From Lucifuga dentata (taxonomy: Eukaryota; Chordata; Actinopteri; Ophidiiformes; Bythitidae), in NCBI GenBank assembly GCA_014773175.1, contig VXCM01000140.1, forward strand, positions 212,154-276,153: 64,000 bases of DNA, in the 5' to 3' direction. Within the stretch, counting starts at the first letter, position 1, and the number at the start of each line of letters is the position of its first letter. Positions 25,255 through 36,584 of the stretch are shown one piece after another. Both the position numbers and the translations under genes were made by a program. The notes under the pieces were generated by a model that was not told the origin of the DNA, did not search any database, and saw only the letters and a program-made list of their open reading frames with translations.

Positions 25255-25273
25255 TATATACATATATATATAT
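25255..25273. repeat. Short TA-rich microsatellite
   Basis: Alternating TA with one CA interruption. Confidence 0.8.
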
Positions 25274-25441
25274 TTAAAACAAACAAAAAAAAGGCATCAT
25301 TTTTGGTATCTTTGGAATGAATGATATGAAATTATCCCTGATCAATCCATGATCAATCATCTTGTTTTGGTAATTTTCTATAAATAAGTTTCTTTAAACA
25401 AGGCAAAGAAGCAAAATGGATACACCTGAATCAAGAAAAAA

Positions 25442-25471
25442 ATGATATTTATATGTATGATATTTATATGT
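25442..25471. repeat. Perfect 15-bp tandem duplication
   Basis: The unit ATGATATTTATATGT occurs twice in direct succession, consistent with slippage. Confidence 0.9.
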
Positions 25472-25739
25472 ATTACCCCCCTCCCCCCAATCTCAGGTCA
25501 GCTGAAAACCTAACAGTATGCACCTCTACACTTAATTGTACTCAAAAGTACTTTACTACATTTGCTTAGTTACGTTATACCTGAATATTAATTAACTAAT
25601 GGATAATTAACTTTTCTGTCTGTTTTTCTTTCTTTCCCTTGTTTCCTTTGTTGTCTCCAACTTGAATGCTTTAAATAATGCAGAGTGCATAAATGCTGAA
25701 TGTTTTGGCAGGATGAAGTGAGGAACATCATACCGGTTT

Positions 25740-25970
25740 ACTCACCGAAGTGTTTACTCATGAATTATCACGTGCATCTCGCCATTTAATCACACTGGAC
25801 TACATTTCCTTGCTGATGTAATTTTTCTGCGCCAACCACCTTCACCACCACCTCCACCCACTCCCTGACACTTCATCGACGGCTGCTGCTTCTCTGCACA
25901 TTTGATGACTCCCCAGATGAAATTTAGGAGGATTTTGCCCAGCCGAAGGTAATTAATTCTTCAATTAAAA
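25740..25970. promoter_or_regulatory. Candidate conserved noncoding element
   Basis: Repeat-poor block ending in GGTAATTAATTCTTCAATTA, a dense homeodomain-type motif cluster. Called from motif density only. Confidence 0.3.
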
Positions 25971-26437
25971 TGTTGTTAAACATTTTTAATGAGTAATTGG
26001 CACTGGGGAATCGGATACAAAACTATGTTTAACCAGAGACAGACAGACAACACGGATGTTTCAAAGTTGGTTTCTGCAAATCTGCTCATTGACCCACTTT
26101 TTTTTTTCCCAGAGTATTGCACGGCGCAGAAATATAAATAAAAAATCAAATGTGAAGCGTCTCCTGGCACAGAGGATGTGTCCTTCATCTCAGGTGACTA
26201 CTGCTTCATTTCCACACTCCCTAATTAGGACACGAGACAGCACACAACAACCTGCAATACCCAAAGAAAAATCACATCACAAAAAAAAAAGGAGCAAGAT
26301 CCACTTAGCCTGATTTTCATTTCGCTGTGAAAAAAGAGGACAGATACAGAATGTTTCATTAATCACCAGAGGGAATATGAAGTGGCATCAACAGAAAAAT
26401 AAAACACACTTTTATTAAACCTGTTTCATTTTAAACA

Positions 26438-26688
26438 CACTGTGGAAAGTTGGTTGAATTATGGCAACATGATTCCGTCTGAATGTTACTCAAACCACTC
26501 TTGACATTCTTACAAATCAACTTGTTTCAAAACTTTGACAGAAAAATTGCCCATATCTTGAAACAAGAGTAATTCAGATTATTGCTGTGATCCTACTGAT
26601 AGTTTTTTTTTTTTTTTTTTTNAAAAAAAAAAAAAAAAAACTCAGTAATAGCTAAAGATGACTTGATAAGATGGAGATTTTTGCAGTG
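26438..26688 (+). mobile_element. CACTG-family DNA transposon with broken interior
   Basis: Begins near CACTGTGGAAAG and ends GACTTGATAAGATGGAGATT then TTTGCAGTG. The same 3' sequence, one or two bases different, recurs at 37.05 and 39.84 kb. The interior holds GAAACAAG motifs and, at 26603-26640, T19-N-A18. That join looks like an assembly break, so part of the element may be missing. Confidence 0.7.
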
Positions 26689-26999
26689 TGAAGCTGCTGC
26701 GTAAATAAACAGGAATTTGCAGTTGGTACCCATCAGTCATCCACTTTATTTGAATATTATCTGCTTACGATAAACCTCAGCATATCAGACTAAACATATA
26801 AATCTGAGGAGTCCCTGCACCACAGCAGGATGAGGTGGGAGATGGTTTTGTTGCTGTTCACAAGCTGCAGCGTTTTGCTAATCATGAAGCTAGTTCAGAG
26901 AATCTCAGGTTCATTATGGGTTCTGCACTCTGTAGGTTCCTGGCATTGTTCTCTCAATTAGAGACTTGTAAATGTGTTGCTTGCTTAATCACCCAAAAA

Positions 27000-27380
27000 C
27001 TGGCCCCTAGGACTCCCCCTTAATGCAACCCCATTAAGAGGGGCCATCAAAACAAAAGATCTGCCTCTAATGGCAATAATCCCTCACTTCTGTCACGCAG
27101 AAGCCAAACTTGTATCTTAAATAAGCGATGATGGATGAGAGCAGGCCTCTGTGTCAAAGAGCTTTATTACTCGTGATGGATGCAGCGCACCAAACCTCAA
27201 CCAGGCCCTTCCTTGTCGAAGCCAGACAGTCCCAAATGTGTCTCACTTACCGGCCGTCTTTGGAAATCAGATGGCTGCTGGTGGAGCTGAGGGGAAAGGA
27301 GGGAAGAATAAGAGCCTATCCAAACAAGCTCGTTAACACAATTAGTACATGTTTCCTGTCCACCACCCCGGAGCTCGCCT
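27000..27380. promoter_or_regulatory. Candidate conserved noncoding element
   Basis: Balanced-composition block with CTCTAATGGCAATAATCCC and no repeats. Two overlapping plus-strand frames (61 and 84 codons) and a minus-strand frame of 87 codons are open but featureless. Enhancer-like; inference. Confidence 0.25.
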
Positions 27381-28317
27381 AAACTTTGACTATATGCCAC
27401 GGAGACTTGGTGGACAAGCCACAGGGCCAGAGAAGAATAACAATTGACTGCTTGTGCCACCTTTGCAGGAGATGTGATCTAGAAACAGGTGGTGTGATTG
27501 GTTCATATGGCCAGAATAGTTCAGTTCAAATGTTTCACAGACCACCTGTGCATTAGCTAAAGTTTGGATCAAAATATATTATTATTGCTATATGCAGTAT
27601 TTGTTTGGCTTTATTTTGGTTTCCTTTTCCTTCTTCAGAGGCTGCTGCTTATAACTCTGTCCATCTAGAAAACTTCATCTCTTGTCTCTGGAGGAAATGC
27701 ATGGCTGCAAAGGGAATAAATCTTAAATGTAAATGTTGTCTATACAAGCATTTATAAATGAAGCCACTGCTTTTTCCTGAACTACGAGCTGAACCGCTGC
27801 AGCTATTAAGGTGCAGTACAAAGACATACAAACCCTTCAACGTAGAATTCTTCTTAATTATATATGGAAGCCGTTATATTCCCCAGACGGCATGGTATAT
27901 TTAAAGACACCAGAGTCCTTCCAACACTTCTTCTCTCAGGGATCTCATACTTAACAGGAGATCTGCTCTTAAGGGAGCCTCCTCTGGGTACACAGGCTTT
28001 AAAGAACCAATCCTCACCGCTGCCATGCTGTGCCAACACCGCCCCAACACTCCTGCTCATTACATATATCAGAAAATCTACTTCTACAGACGCATGTCTC
28101 TGCATACGACGGTTTGACTGTCAACATTCAAGGCAGGAGAATAGCATTCATATTTGTTCTTAAATGATGATAGGGTGTTGATGCAAAAAGACATTTCATT
28201 ACCTTGAGACTGATATTCTGTGACTTGATCCTGGTAAAGATCTGCCATGTACAGAACAGATAAGACAGAGAAGATCTGAATTAAAGTGACATTTTCACAG
28301 ATATGCTTGTTTTTTAG

Positions 28318-28319
<2 letters not shown>
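27381..28319. other. Spacer, no gene seen
   Basis: Frames of up to 99 codons occur on both strands at 27854-28163 but show no family signature. No repeat members recognised. Confidence 0.4.

Positions 28320-28348
<29 letters not shown>
28320..28348. repeat. Poly-T tract
   Basis: Twenty-nine T in a row, the longest homopolymer in the window not interrupted by N apart from a similar tract near 55.4 kb. Confidence 0.95.
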
Positions 28349-28557
28349 GTTGACTGGGAGAGAGGTATATCATTGTTGGAAGCATGTTATTATGATTTTG
28401 CATTTGATTCTACTTATTTGAGATTAATTTCTTGTCTCTTGTTCCCCCATGCAGATAAATGTCGACTGACAAAACTGTGACCACTTCTGTTGTTGCCCAG
28501 AAATACTGAAGCATCCACAAATCTCTGCAGTTACCTGTGAGTGAAGACTGGCCAAAG

Positions 28558-28700
28558 CACTGTAAAATAAGACCTTATTTTAAGAAAACATGAGTCGTCA
28601 TACTCAATAACAGACAAAATTTACTGAAGATAAGTTTTCTTTCTTGTTCAAGAATAAGTTTAGAATGGTTTGAGTAATATTTGGCTGAAATAAAAGATCT
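28558..28700 (+). mobile_element. CACTG-family DNA transposon, 5' part
   Basis: Starts CACTGTAAAATAAGACC and contains ACTCAATAACAGACAAAATT, the reverse complement of the TTGTCTGTTATTGAGT motif seen in other copies. The 3' end is missing. Confidence 0.65.
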
Positions 28701-28714
28701 GACTGCCACAGTCC

Positions 28715-28745
28715 TTATATAAATTTATTGAACCCCTTTGGGATG
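28715..28745. mobile_element. Possible interspersed-repeat 3' tail
   Basis: AAATTTATTGAACCCCTTTG resembles the TTTATTGATCCC... tail common in teleost interspersed repeats. A second example is at 58148. Only the tail is recognisable. Confidence 0.3.
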
Positions 28746-29435
28746 TACTGTACATTGAAAATTATAATCCATTCCTTGAACCATGGAGCTGTTCGTATGA
28801 ACTTTGCATGTATCTGAACCATCTCCCCTTTCAAATGAGTAGAGAGTGATTTTGGTTTAACTTTGCAGGAAGGCGCTCACCAGAAGAAAGGTATGAAAAC
28901 ACACTCTGCAGCAGGAAGTGTCTCCTCACCTCAGACAGTAATTAAAGGCATTGCAGAGTGCAGCTTTCAGCTGCATAAGCAAGCATTTCCAGTGACAGGT
29001 AATAAAGCAGATCGGTTAATTGCAAATGAATGCACAGCCCCGTTCCATTAGGCATAAATAATTTGGCCACTTGGGTATGAGCCTCCCAAATTACTTATTC
29101 TTTTTGTGTGTGTGAAATTACCTATTCTTTCTGATGTTGCCTTTAGTTGATTAGTGAGCTGTGTGTGACTAGCCATTGGCTTTTTCCAGGTTTTTCCAGC
29201 CTGTTTTCATTTTTCATAAGGTGAAGAAGTGTTTAGATCAGGCTATGGATTAATTGTTAAAATTATTTTGGTTTTGTTTATTGGGACAAACAATAATTTA
29301 TGCTTTACTCCCACTTTTTCAGTATGGTGTGACTCTGCAGGCTTTTATTGTCACCTCTTGTGTAGCTTTTGCTTTGGGATGTAGGATGAATAGCAAATAA
29401 TGTGGAAGTTTGCTTTCTGCTGTGTTTTCATCCAG

Positions 29436-29524
29436 GATTGGGAACAAGGTTCACATATACACAGTCAACAGCCTGCAGACTTGGTGGAAAGAGAAGAATT
29501 CAAGAATAAGAGTCACTTCTTCAT
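29436..29524 (+). other. Exon-like segment (candidate)
   Basis: Bounded by a strong acceptor (CTGCTGTGTTTTCATCCAG) and a donor (GTAAGTAG). All 89 bp are open in the frame starting at the first base, which encodes DWEQGSHIHSQQPADLVERE and nine further residues, then two leftover bases. No family is recognised. It could be an isolated alternative or lncRNA exon, or chance. No partner exon is proven. Confidence 0.2.
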
Positions 29525-29989
29525 GTAAGTAGACAAAATGAGCTTTTTACATGATGATGATGTTCTAAACCATCTGACCATAAAACAGTTTCAGTCAAGG
29601 TCGGTGTGTGAAAATCAGGTTAAAATCAAGCAATTCATTTAATCCATAATTCCCACGTGACTGATTTCATCATACCTGGATTGGATGATCTATCCGGTCA
29701 GGTCAATTTGTAGTTTTTTAACTGGAAAGCCCTTACTCAGCAGGCTTATCTCATTTAGATTAAACATGCTGCTGCTGTCAACCAATCAGAGCCCAGTACT
29801 GTATTGACTTAGCCTTAACATAAAATCATTTTGCTTAATCTAATGCAACTTTAAATTGTCTTTATTTACCAAAACAATCGGTCATTATTGCCTTCAGCTA
29901 AGAAAATTTGAAAACAAAATCAGAAAATTCAAAGAATATTGGACCTTTACTCACAGTAATACATTTTATGCAAATTTGAGTTAATTTAC

Positions 29990-30250
29990 TCCCAGAAATG
30001 CAGTGAGAGTTTCACCAGTTAAAGTCCCAGAAGGAGGTGTGATTGTGACCAGACTCCCACCCTCCTTCCTCTCTCACCCCCTGCCGAGCAAGCCTGCATG
30101 TCGTCCCCAGGTTGCGACAGGCCTAATTAAAATGTCCTTCCTCATTATCATCGATTGCCCTGCGCGTTTTGGAAAACAACTGCAGTGCTGAGCTCTGGCA
30201 GTGGCGGCGGCGGCGGCCAAATATAGACATGTGACACTGGTCTTTAGCCT
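29990..30250. promoter_or_regulatory. Candidate conserved noncoding element with a short GGC run
   Basis: Contains GGCCTAATTAAAATGTCC and ATTATCATCGATTGCC, then a (GGC)5 run at about 30203-30217. The rest is repeat-free and not coding. Enhancer-like; inference. Confidence 0.3.
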
Positions 30251-30340
30251 CGTCAGATGGTCCCGGTCCGACATGAGAGCAAAAAAGTGGGGCAGCAGCC
30301 GAGTCTCCCCAGTGGACGCTGGACCACAGCTCCCTCTCTC

Positions 30341-30376
30341 TCACACGCACACACGCACAGTCTCACACACACACAC
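30341..30376. repeat. Imperfect CA repeat
   Basis: CACACGCACACACGCACAG followed by TCTCACACACACACACA. Confidence 0.85.
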
Positions 30377-30767
30377 AAAACCGCAGATGGCCGGTGCCCC
30401 ATTCCAGGGTTCATCAGCCACAAGAAGAAAAAAACACACAAGAAAAACAAACTTCCAATCGTTAATGGTATGATTTATTCATTAACAAGTGTGGTTAAGA
30501 ATGTTTGTCTGTGTGACTGTGTGGGTGCTCTGTGGGGGAGTTGGACAAAATTTGGGCAAGAAAGTTGGATGTACATGTGTGGATAAAGTTGCAGATCTTT
30601 AATAGGTTTGTATGTGCAACAAAAAATCCTTCAAATATTTACAGTGTCTACTTCTTAAAAATTAGAGCCATCTTTTTTGGAAAATTTTGAAACATTATGA
30701 TTGTTTTTCCCAATCTGTAAGTTTTAAGTTAAGACACAAGTACTGGTCCCACCCAGAAATATGTAAA

Positions 30768-31005
30768 GGTTGCTATGGGGTTATTAGGATGGCACTAGGT
30801 GGTCACTAGGATGGTAATCTGTGCTTGCAAGGGTGGTGGTGTGGTTTTTAGGGGCGTTGCTAGATTATTATTGAGAAGTTTGAGGTGGCTTCTTATGGGG
30901 TTGTGAGACAGTGGATAGTTGCTAGAGGGTTGTGAAGTGATTGTTAGGTTGTTGGAGTGATTGACAATGTATTACTAAGTGGTTTCTGGGGTTTATTTGG
31001 CCACT
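30768..31005. repeat. Decayed GT-rich minisatellite
   Basis: About 240 bp of recurring GGTTGCTA, TTAGGATGG, CTAGGTGG and GTTGCTAGA phrases at roughly 10-15 bp spacing. It reads as a heavily mutated tandem array of the GGTTGCTAGGTGG type common in fish. Frames across it are meaningless. Confidence 0.65.
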
Positions 31006-31577
31006 CTTACTGTGATTATGTGTAGTTTTAAATGTGCTGGAGATTAACTTGCTTTAGAGATAGCGTTTTTTGTGAATTTTGCGATAACTATACAATGGGC
31101 CGCTGCTTGAAGTTATACGACAGTTGCCCGTAAGAAGTCACAAGTTTTAGTGTGTGAAATATATATGTATTGCCAGCTGTGACCCCTACTGGTGGCAAAT
31201 AATAACTGCACAAACAAAAAGAATGATTTTTGATTCTGTATGTCTATGGCACAGCCCGCTTGAGTTATATTTTTAACATATCTAAACCAGGAAAAAGGCT
31301 CAGCACAGCAACATGTTGCAATTAATCATTAAGTAACTAATGTGGGCACTAAATCACTTCAACCAGAAAATGATTAAAGGGAATATGTTTCCCTCCTGAA
31401 CCTTTTTTTGTGTTGTTAAATATTATTCCTATATGACTGAGCTTCCATTTGGCAGCTTGTTGTATGTTGTTTTAAAATATACACCAACCCTTTGTGCTAA
31501 AGGAGGACATAAATCTCACTTAATCTCAGTGTTTAAATCCAAGTGCATTTTTATAAACAGGGCTTTAGGCTTCACCC
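31006..31577. other. AT-rich spacer
   Basis: No feature can be supported. CCCCTACTGGTGGCAAAT at about 31182 loosely resembles a CTCF core on the minus strand with two mismatches. Confidence 0.4.
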
Positions 31578-31642
31578 ACTTGATGGACAGATGGACGTAT
31601 GAATGGACAGACTGATTGAGACAGACAGGCATACAGGCATGT
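31578..31642. repeat. Degenerate GACA/GATG tetranucleotide repeat
   Basis: GATGGACAGATGGACG..., then GACAGACAGGCATACAGGCA, an imperfect tetranucleotide array. Confidence 0.65.
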
Positions 31643-32060
31643 CAGAGGAGGCAAGATGCCGGCTGGCGAGGCAGGAGAGAGGGAGCATCTGCCGGTGGGT
31701 TTGAGGAGCAGGCATGGCTTCTGTGAATCAGGATCTCCCCTGGCGCCAGTGGCGGGCCAAGAAGGGCCAGAACGGTGCCAACGGGTCAGAGGAATCAAAT
31801 GGTTCAAAATATCATCACCTAATAGGATCGTAAATACTGTGACAGAACTCCTGCGCACTTAGACTTAAAGTTAAAATATTACTTCATTTATTTTATGCAT
31901 CAACGCATAATTATTTTTGAGTACAAAAGTGTTTCTTGAAATTACAAGCGCAAATTTTTGCAGCTTTGTTCCCGAGTATGAGCCCAAAAGTAAGTTCTGA
32001 AAGTGATATGTTGTCGTTTTTGTTTTTTTAATAATCACATGTTGTATTGAGACATTTGGT

Positions 32061-32072
32061 GGCATCTAGTGG
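32061..32072 (-). promoter_or_regulatory. Possible CTCF core
   Basis: The minus strand reads CCACTAGATGCC, one mismatch from the CTCF core consensus CCASYAGRKGGC. Single core matches are frequent by chance, so occupancy is unknown. Confidence 0.25.
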
Positions 32073-32093
32073 TTATATTAAGCAGTGCAGAAA

Positions 32094-32106
32094 TGACCTT
32101 TGACAT
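32094..32106 (-). promoter_or_regulatory. Imperfect DR1 nuclear-receptor site
   Basis: TGACCTTTGACAT reads on the minus strand as ATGTCA-A-AGGTCA, one mismatch from a perfect DR1. It lies about 20 bp from the possible CTCF core. Confidence 0.25.
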
Positions 32107-32397
32107 CCTGTGCAAGCTTTAACCACGAAGTAGAGGCACATGTCAGGTCATCTGGTCAGCTCCTTTCACTGTTATTTCAGCGACATCTGCACATGTAATT
32201 TTGTAATCTTGTGATTGAGATATTTCATTGCTATGCCTTGCAGAAAGTAATTGTAATGAGTACTGTGTTTTGTTTTCTTTATAGATTAATCTTTTGTCCT
32301 CATGCTAAACCTGCGGACAAGAACATGACCGTTTTCACCTGATGAAGATAAGCTGTTCAGCTGACTGCCTACTTACATTCACAATGTACATTGATGA

Positions 32398-32715
32398 CAG
32401 CAGAATGGAGGAAGTACTCAAATCCTGAGGTAAAAACACCACAGAGTAAAAACCCTGCATTTTAAATTATGTGCAATTAACTATTAGAAGTAAAATATAC
32501 TCCATTATCAAAGTAAAAATATTCATTGTCAAGAATCGGCCCTGTAAATTTAATGTCGTCATCTGCGAAGTATTAATAATTATCATGACACAGCCTGTGT
32601 ACATATATCCCCCCTGAAATGTAGTGGATAAAAGTAAAGTACAAATACCTCAAAGTTCAACATAGTATAAATAAAATTTATTTAGTCATTTCCTCCGGAG
32701 GATAGTACAGAAAGT
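32398..32715 (+). mobile_element. Tol2-like hAT MITE, nearly full-length
   Basis: Runs in the canonical order of the percomorph ACTCAAGTA repeat. It contains TGGAGGAAGTACTCAAATCC, GAGTAAAAACCCTGCATT, CAAAGTAAAAATATTCATTG, CCTGAAATGTAGTGGATAAA, AAAGTACAAATACCTCAAAG, and an end with TTTAGTCATTTCCTCC. It is diverged by many point changes and has no coding capacity. Confidence 0.8.
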
Positions 32716-33363
32716 CATAAATGTCAGCAGGTTGAGGTTACCATTCAGTCATCAGTATTGATCAATGACCTCATTGACCCCTAACAGATAAAATTGTGGG
32801 CATTTTGTGCTTTGGGGGCAATAAAGATCTTCTTTATTGCACCTTTAACACCGGGGCACCATGCTGCTTCTGCAGGAAAAAGCCTTTAAGGGCAAAATGT
32901 GACACTATAGTCACACTACACAGCTTTTCATCCTCATCCTCATTCCCTAAAACCTGATTATCCTACGCTCGTCTCCTCCCTGCTGGTTATCTATGGAAAG
33001 CTACAGAAACCAGACGAGGGGGACTTTCCAAACACAACCGTGGCCCATTTGACCACAGGGGAGGCCTGTCAATGACCCAGATAGTTCTGGTAATTTCTGG
33101 TGTAGACTATGCTGTTGTGCTTTACATATTCAGAGAGGGAATGGAAAATGAATGGAGGGGACTCCTTTGTTCTGGATGGCTGGGGCAGGGGCCGCGTTCT
33201 CCTCTGCGGGTACGCCTTGAAGTCGAGAAAAGCACAAGGTATATATGCAGTTCTGAGGAGAGGAAAGGGGGAAGAGAAACAGAAGTAAACAGGATTAGTG
33301 TTATCAGCAGTACTTGCAAGGGAATGCATGCACAAACACACACATATATTTATATATATACAT

Positions 33364-33436
33364 AAATTAGAGGATGTAGCCTAGATGCAAATACACTCAC
33401 AAATTAAAGGAGGTAGCCTTGATACACACATTTAAC
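33364..33436. repeat. Two units of a 36-37-bp minisatellite
   Basis: Units at 33364-33400 and 33401-33436 share AAATTA-AGGA-GTAGCCT-GAT. A third unit lies at 33927-33968 beyond an inserted transposon. A CA/TA microsatellite (33338-33362) adjoins on the left. Confidence 0.75.
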
Positions 33437-33917
33437 AAAAAAAAAAAGTCCTTATAAATATAGAAGAATTATCTTTGAATGAAGTGTGATTTTTCCAGTA
33501 CAAAACAACTTGTTTCATAGTTTTATAAAGTGACAGTATCTCTCTTGAAGATACTGAGACTTTCAATCTAACTGCACGTTCAAGACTTAATAACAGCGAC
33601 TTGATGAGAATTCCTAAGATTGGTCTAATTGTTGAACTAATCAAAGCCATTTTGTTTTCTTGCAATAGATGTTTGGGATATTAATGTGTCAACCATCCTG
33701 TCTAGTTTGCAGATTTGTTTCTAGTCAGCTTGAGCTGAAAAACAACCTGAATATGTTACAAAGACAAATAAAGAGCAATTATTTTGAAAATAATTGAATA
33801 ATCTTGTGCATGTAGCGCTCGATTTGATCATTTACCTTTAAAAAAAAAAAAAAAAAAAAAAATTGAATCACCTTAAACAAGATCTTGAGACTTTCCTTGA
33901 ATTCTTGTTTTACAGTG
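33437..33917 (+). mobile_element. CACTG-family DNA transposon inserted in a minisatellite
   Basis: Ends ATTCTTGTTTTACAGTG followed by TA, the family 3' terminus. The interior has ACTTAATAACAGCGACTTGA and a poly-A run at 33840-33862. The 5' terminus has degraded to an A-run. The copy interrupts a tandem array whose units flank it. Noncoding. Confidence 0.65.
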
Positions 33918-33926
33918 TACACAAGC

Positions 33927-33968
33927 AAATTGAAGGATGTAGCCTAGATACACAGATCAGGAATTGCA
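33927..33968. repeat. Third minisatellite unit
   Basis: AAATTGAAGGATGTAGCCTA and following bases match the units at 33364 and 33401. Confidence 0.75.
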
Positions 33969-34169
33969 AATGAAACATGAATAAGTAAAGTAATAAAGCA
34001 TTCTCTTGGTATGCTGGCCTCAGTCGCTGAAATATTACTGTTGTACTCTCAGCTTGGACCATATGGGCAAACAAGTGTTTTTCTTTATCAAAGTAGTCAA
34101 GCATGATTGTGAATGGAATGATAATTGACCTAAATGCTCCTCTTTCGTGAAGGCAATGACAGCAACTCA

Positions 34170-34540
34170 TGGCTCATATCCACGAAGGCGCGGGGGCAGA
34201 TATGAAGGAGGCGTTGATATTTCAATTGCGACCAAACAGACGATCAGTTAAAATAAAAAAAGCGCTCGCTACTCAAAACGTCAAGAAAATGAGCACGCGT
34301 GTGTTCTCCTCCCCGCGGCGTGTGAAGAATGAAGGTGATTTTCTGAAACTTGTTTGTGCGTGTTTTCTGAATATCTGATATTTGAAAGTTCCCACCACAA
34401 TGCAGAAGGCGGATGGTGCTAATTTCAGTAACATCATCTCCTTCACCGCAGAGATCAGGAAGTTGATTTATAGCCGGTGTTCACGGAGTTTAATTGCAGT
34501 GCGCGACACCAATCAGTCTTTGGGGAGATTTCTAAGGCAT
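34170..34540. promoter_or_regulatory. Candidate conserved noncoding element
   Basis: Balanced composition with GGAGTTTAATTGCAGTGCGC and CACCAATCAG, no repeats. The frames on this stretch (69 and 80 codons) lack domain features. Enhancer-like; inference. Confidence 0.25.
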
Positions 34541-34784
34541 GCGGGGACTAAATCAACACCCAGCACAAACAAACAAACAACCATATTCATATCTCTCACA
34601 TTTATTTGTTTATCAATGTTTTAGATTGCGCTCTGCCTCCAAGATTGCCCCTTTTTTTGCCGAAGATTCAATAAGTTGACAGAAACATTGTCAGCACGAG
34701 GGTGTCACATTATATTGGTGCTGCCAACAAATCTGTCTTTGGGAAAATGGATATGTATGTGTTAAGCATGCCCAAGTGATGCAG

Positions 34785-34840
34785 CCGCCTCCCCCCCACC
34801 CTCANCACAGCACCCAGCACCCCCACCCTACTCCCCCCAA
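34785..34840. repeat. C-rich simple sequence with an N
   Basis: CCTCCCCCCCACCC then N at 34805, followed by more C-rich sequence. The base count here is unreliable. Confidence 0.7.
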
Positions 34841-35151
34841 TGTTGGATCCTGGAGAGCCGCTCCTCCACAAAATGATCATCGTTGTATTCGGAAGCATTC
34901 ATCTTGATTACACAGACAGAAATGCTTTGATAATGATCTGCGGGAGGCGGTCGTCAGAAGTTCGTCAAAAAACACTAAATGTCAAATCCCCGGCGGTGGT
35001 ATCTAACTATCTGGTGGTGGTGTGACTCGGGCTGTCACACACGCACGTGCACACACAGACACACACGCTCCCAGGCTTGGCCAATGAGACGCATGCCTCT
35101 TATTGCCTCCCATGCCTCCTCGCAGTATTGCACTGAGAGAGATGGAGTGCA

Positions 35152-35172
35152 CGCAGCTGCAGACCAACAACA

Positions 35173-35212
<40 letters not shown>

Positions 35213-35234
35213 NCGCAGCTGCAGACCAACAACA

Positions 35235-35265
<31 letters not shown>

Positions 35266-35266
35266 C
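35152..35266. repeat. Duplicated block around an N with GT microsatellite (assembly artefact)
   Basis: CGCAGCTGCAGACCAACAAC plus AGCAG and a GT run ending TC occurs at 35152-35212 and again at 35214-35266, separated by an N at 35213. The two differ only in the number of GT units. This is most likely one locus assembled twice, perhaps two alleles of different GT length. Confidence 0.85.
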
Positions 35267-35462
35267 AGGTCGACTGGCGTATGTTCAGGGACAGAAAAAC
35301 AGGCTGGGAAAATGGAAACTGAAATGTTGAAGTGCTGTTGTGGATCAGTACAATGAATCACCAGTTTGCTCTTAAGGATTCAGTGTTTTCAGCGTATTTC
35401 TTTCAGTGTGTATTTGAGAGTATAAAGTAAAAGTTAAACTGCAACAAATATCCATTAAGTTA

Positions 35463-35476
35463 ATAATAATAATAAG
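35463..35476. repeat. (AAT)n microsatellite
   Basis: Short run of AAT units. Confidence 0.8.
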
Positions 35477-36584
35477 GCAGATTGCTGGATTAATCACCAA
35501 AAGAAACAAAAAACAATATGACAATTGACTTGATTAAGTGAACAAAATCCATCTCTAAATGCCAAAAATAAATTCCCTAAATTGTTTTCTTATGTCAAAC
35601 TTCCATTTTATTTCAAAACTCTCAAATCCCTTCTTCCACGACTTTTGATTTCATGTCAGAATACATCACAGTATTAAAAAAATTATGTCAATGTGACAGG
35701 ATTTGATGGGAATTTGAAGTCCTCCATGCAGCTTTAACTTTGGCCTCATGCTCCCTTTGTAGCTTCCTTGTGTTAATTTTATAGTGTTAGTTTTATAGTC
35801 TGCTTTTATAGTTGCAGTGTTAATTTTATAATTAAGGTTTCATTAAATAGTTAAAAAGATTAGGCAGTGGTTAAACAGGATTGCAACTTAATCTTTTATA
35901 AGTTTTTTGTCAACATAAACAAGTTGCTCTGTCAGCCAGGAAGCTGAAAACGAAGATGTGAAACTTCATTGACTACAAGATGTAAAATCTGGAGTCGAGA
36001 ATAACCAGTCAAGGTGAATGTGTTCAGATCTCATTCTGTGGTGAAATACAACTCAATCAGGTATATTGGCTTTTTGTAAGGCAGCGAAATTACTCTCATG
36101 CATGTGGAGCAGCTTTATAATTTAAATGTTAATGACATCACAGCTTTCAGTTTTTTTCAGTTTGTGGCTTTGGAGGAGGCGATCACATTCACAAATGTAG
36201 ACTGGCACTTACTAAACGGTAAACGAGTGGAATTCCTCTTTAAAATGCTAATGAGGCCAGCTGAAATCTGTATGTGTGTGAATGAATGAATGTATGCTGC
36301 TTCACAGCCAGGCAGCCACTGTGTATATATATATGCATGAGTGCTTGTGTATGTACAGTATTTGCACCTTCTAAATGAACTGTCAGCTTTGAGTATGACT
36401 GCACTATGTGACCTTTTAACAGAACTAAGAGAATATAGAGGATTTATCTGATTATTAACTGTTTATTGTACTCAGGCCTTTACTGTTAACATTCTCAAAT
36501 GAGATCAGTGAAAAGCTGGAAAAAGAAGAGGTTACATAAATACATTTCATCTCATATTGACTCCGATTGACCCCTGTTTTTTGG
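35477..36584. other. AT-rich spacer, possibly old repeat DNA
   Basis: Phrases such as TTGACTTGATTAAGTG near 35528 recall the CACTG family but are too short to assign. A triplicated TTTTATAGT/TTTATAATT phrase lies at 35778-35834. No gene. Confidence 0.4.

Noticed and set aside
28860..28883. Micro-exon between an acceptor-like TTTGCAG and a GTATGA donor
   Set aside because: Only about 22 bp, no branch-point or frame evidence; such pairs occur often by chance.
34979..35361. Frames of 75-125 codons on both strands
   Set aside because: They consist largely of Cys-Val or Thr-His repeats from the GT/CA microsatellite and cross the N at 35213.
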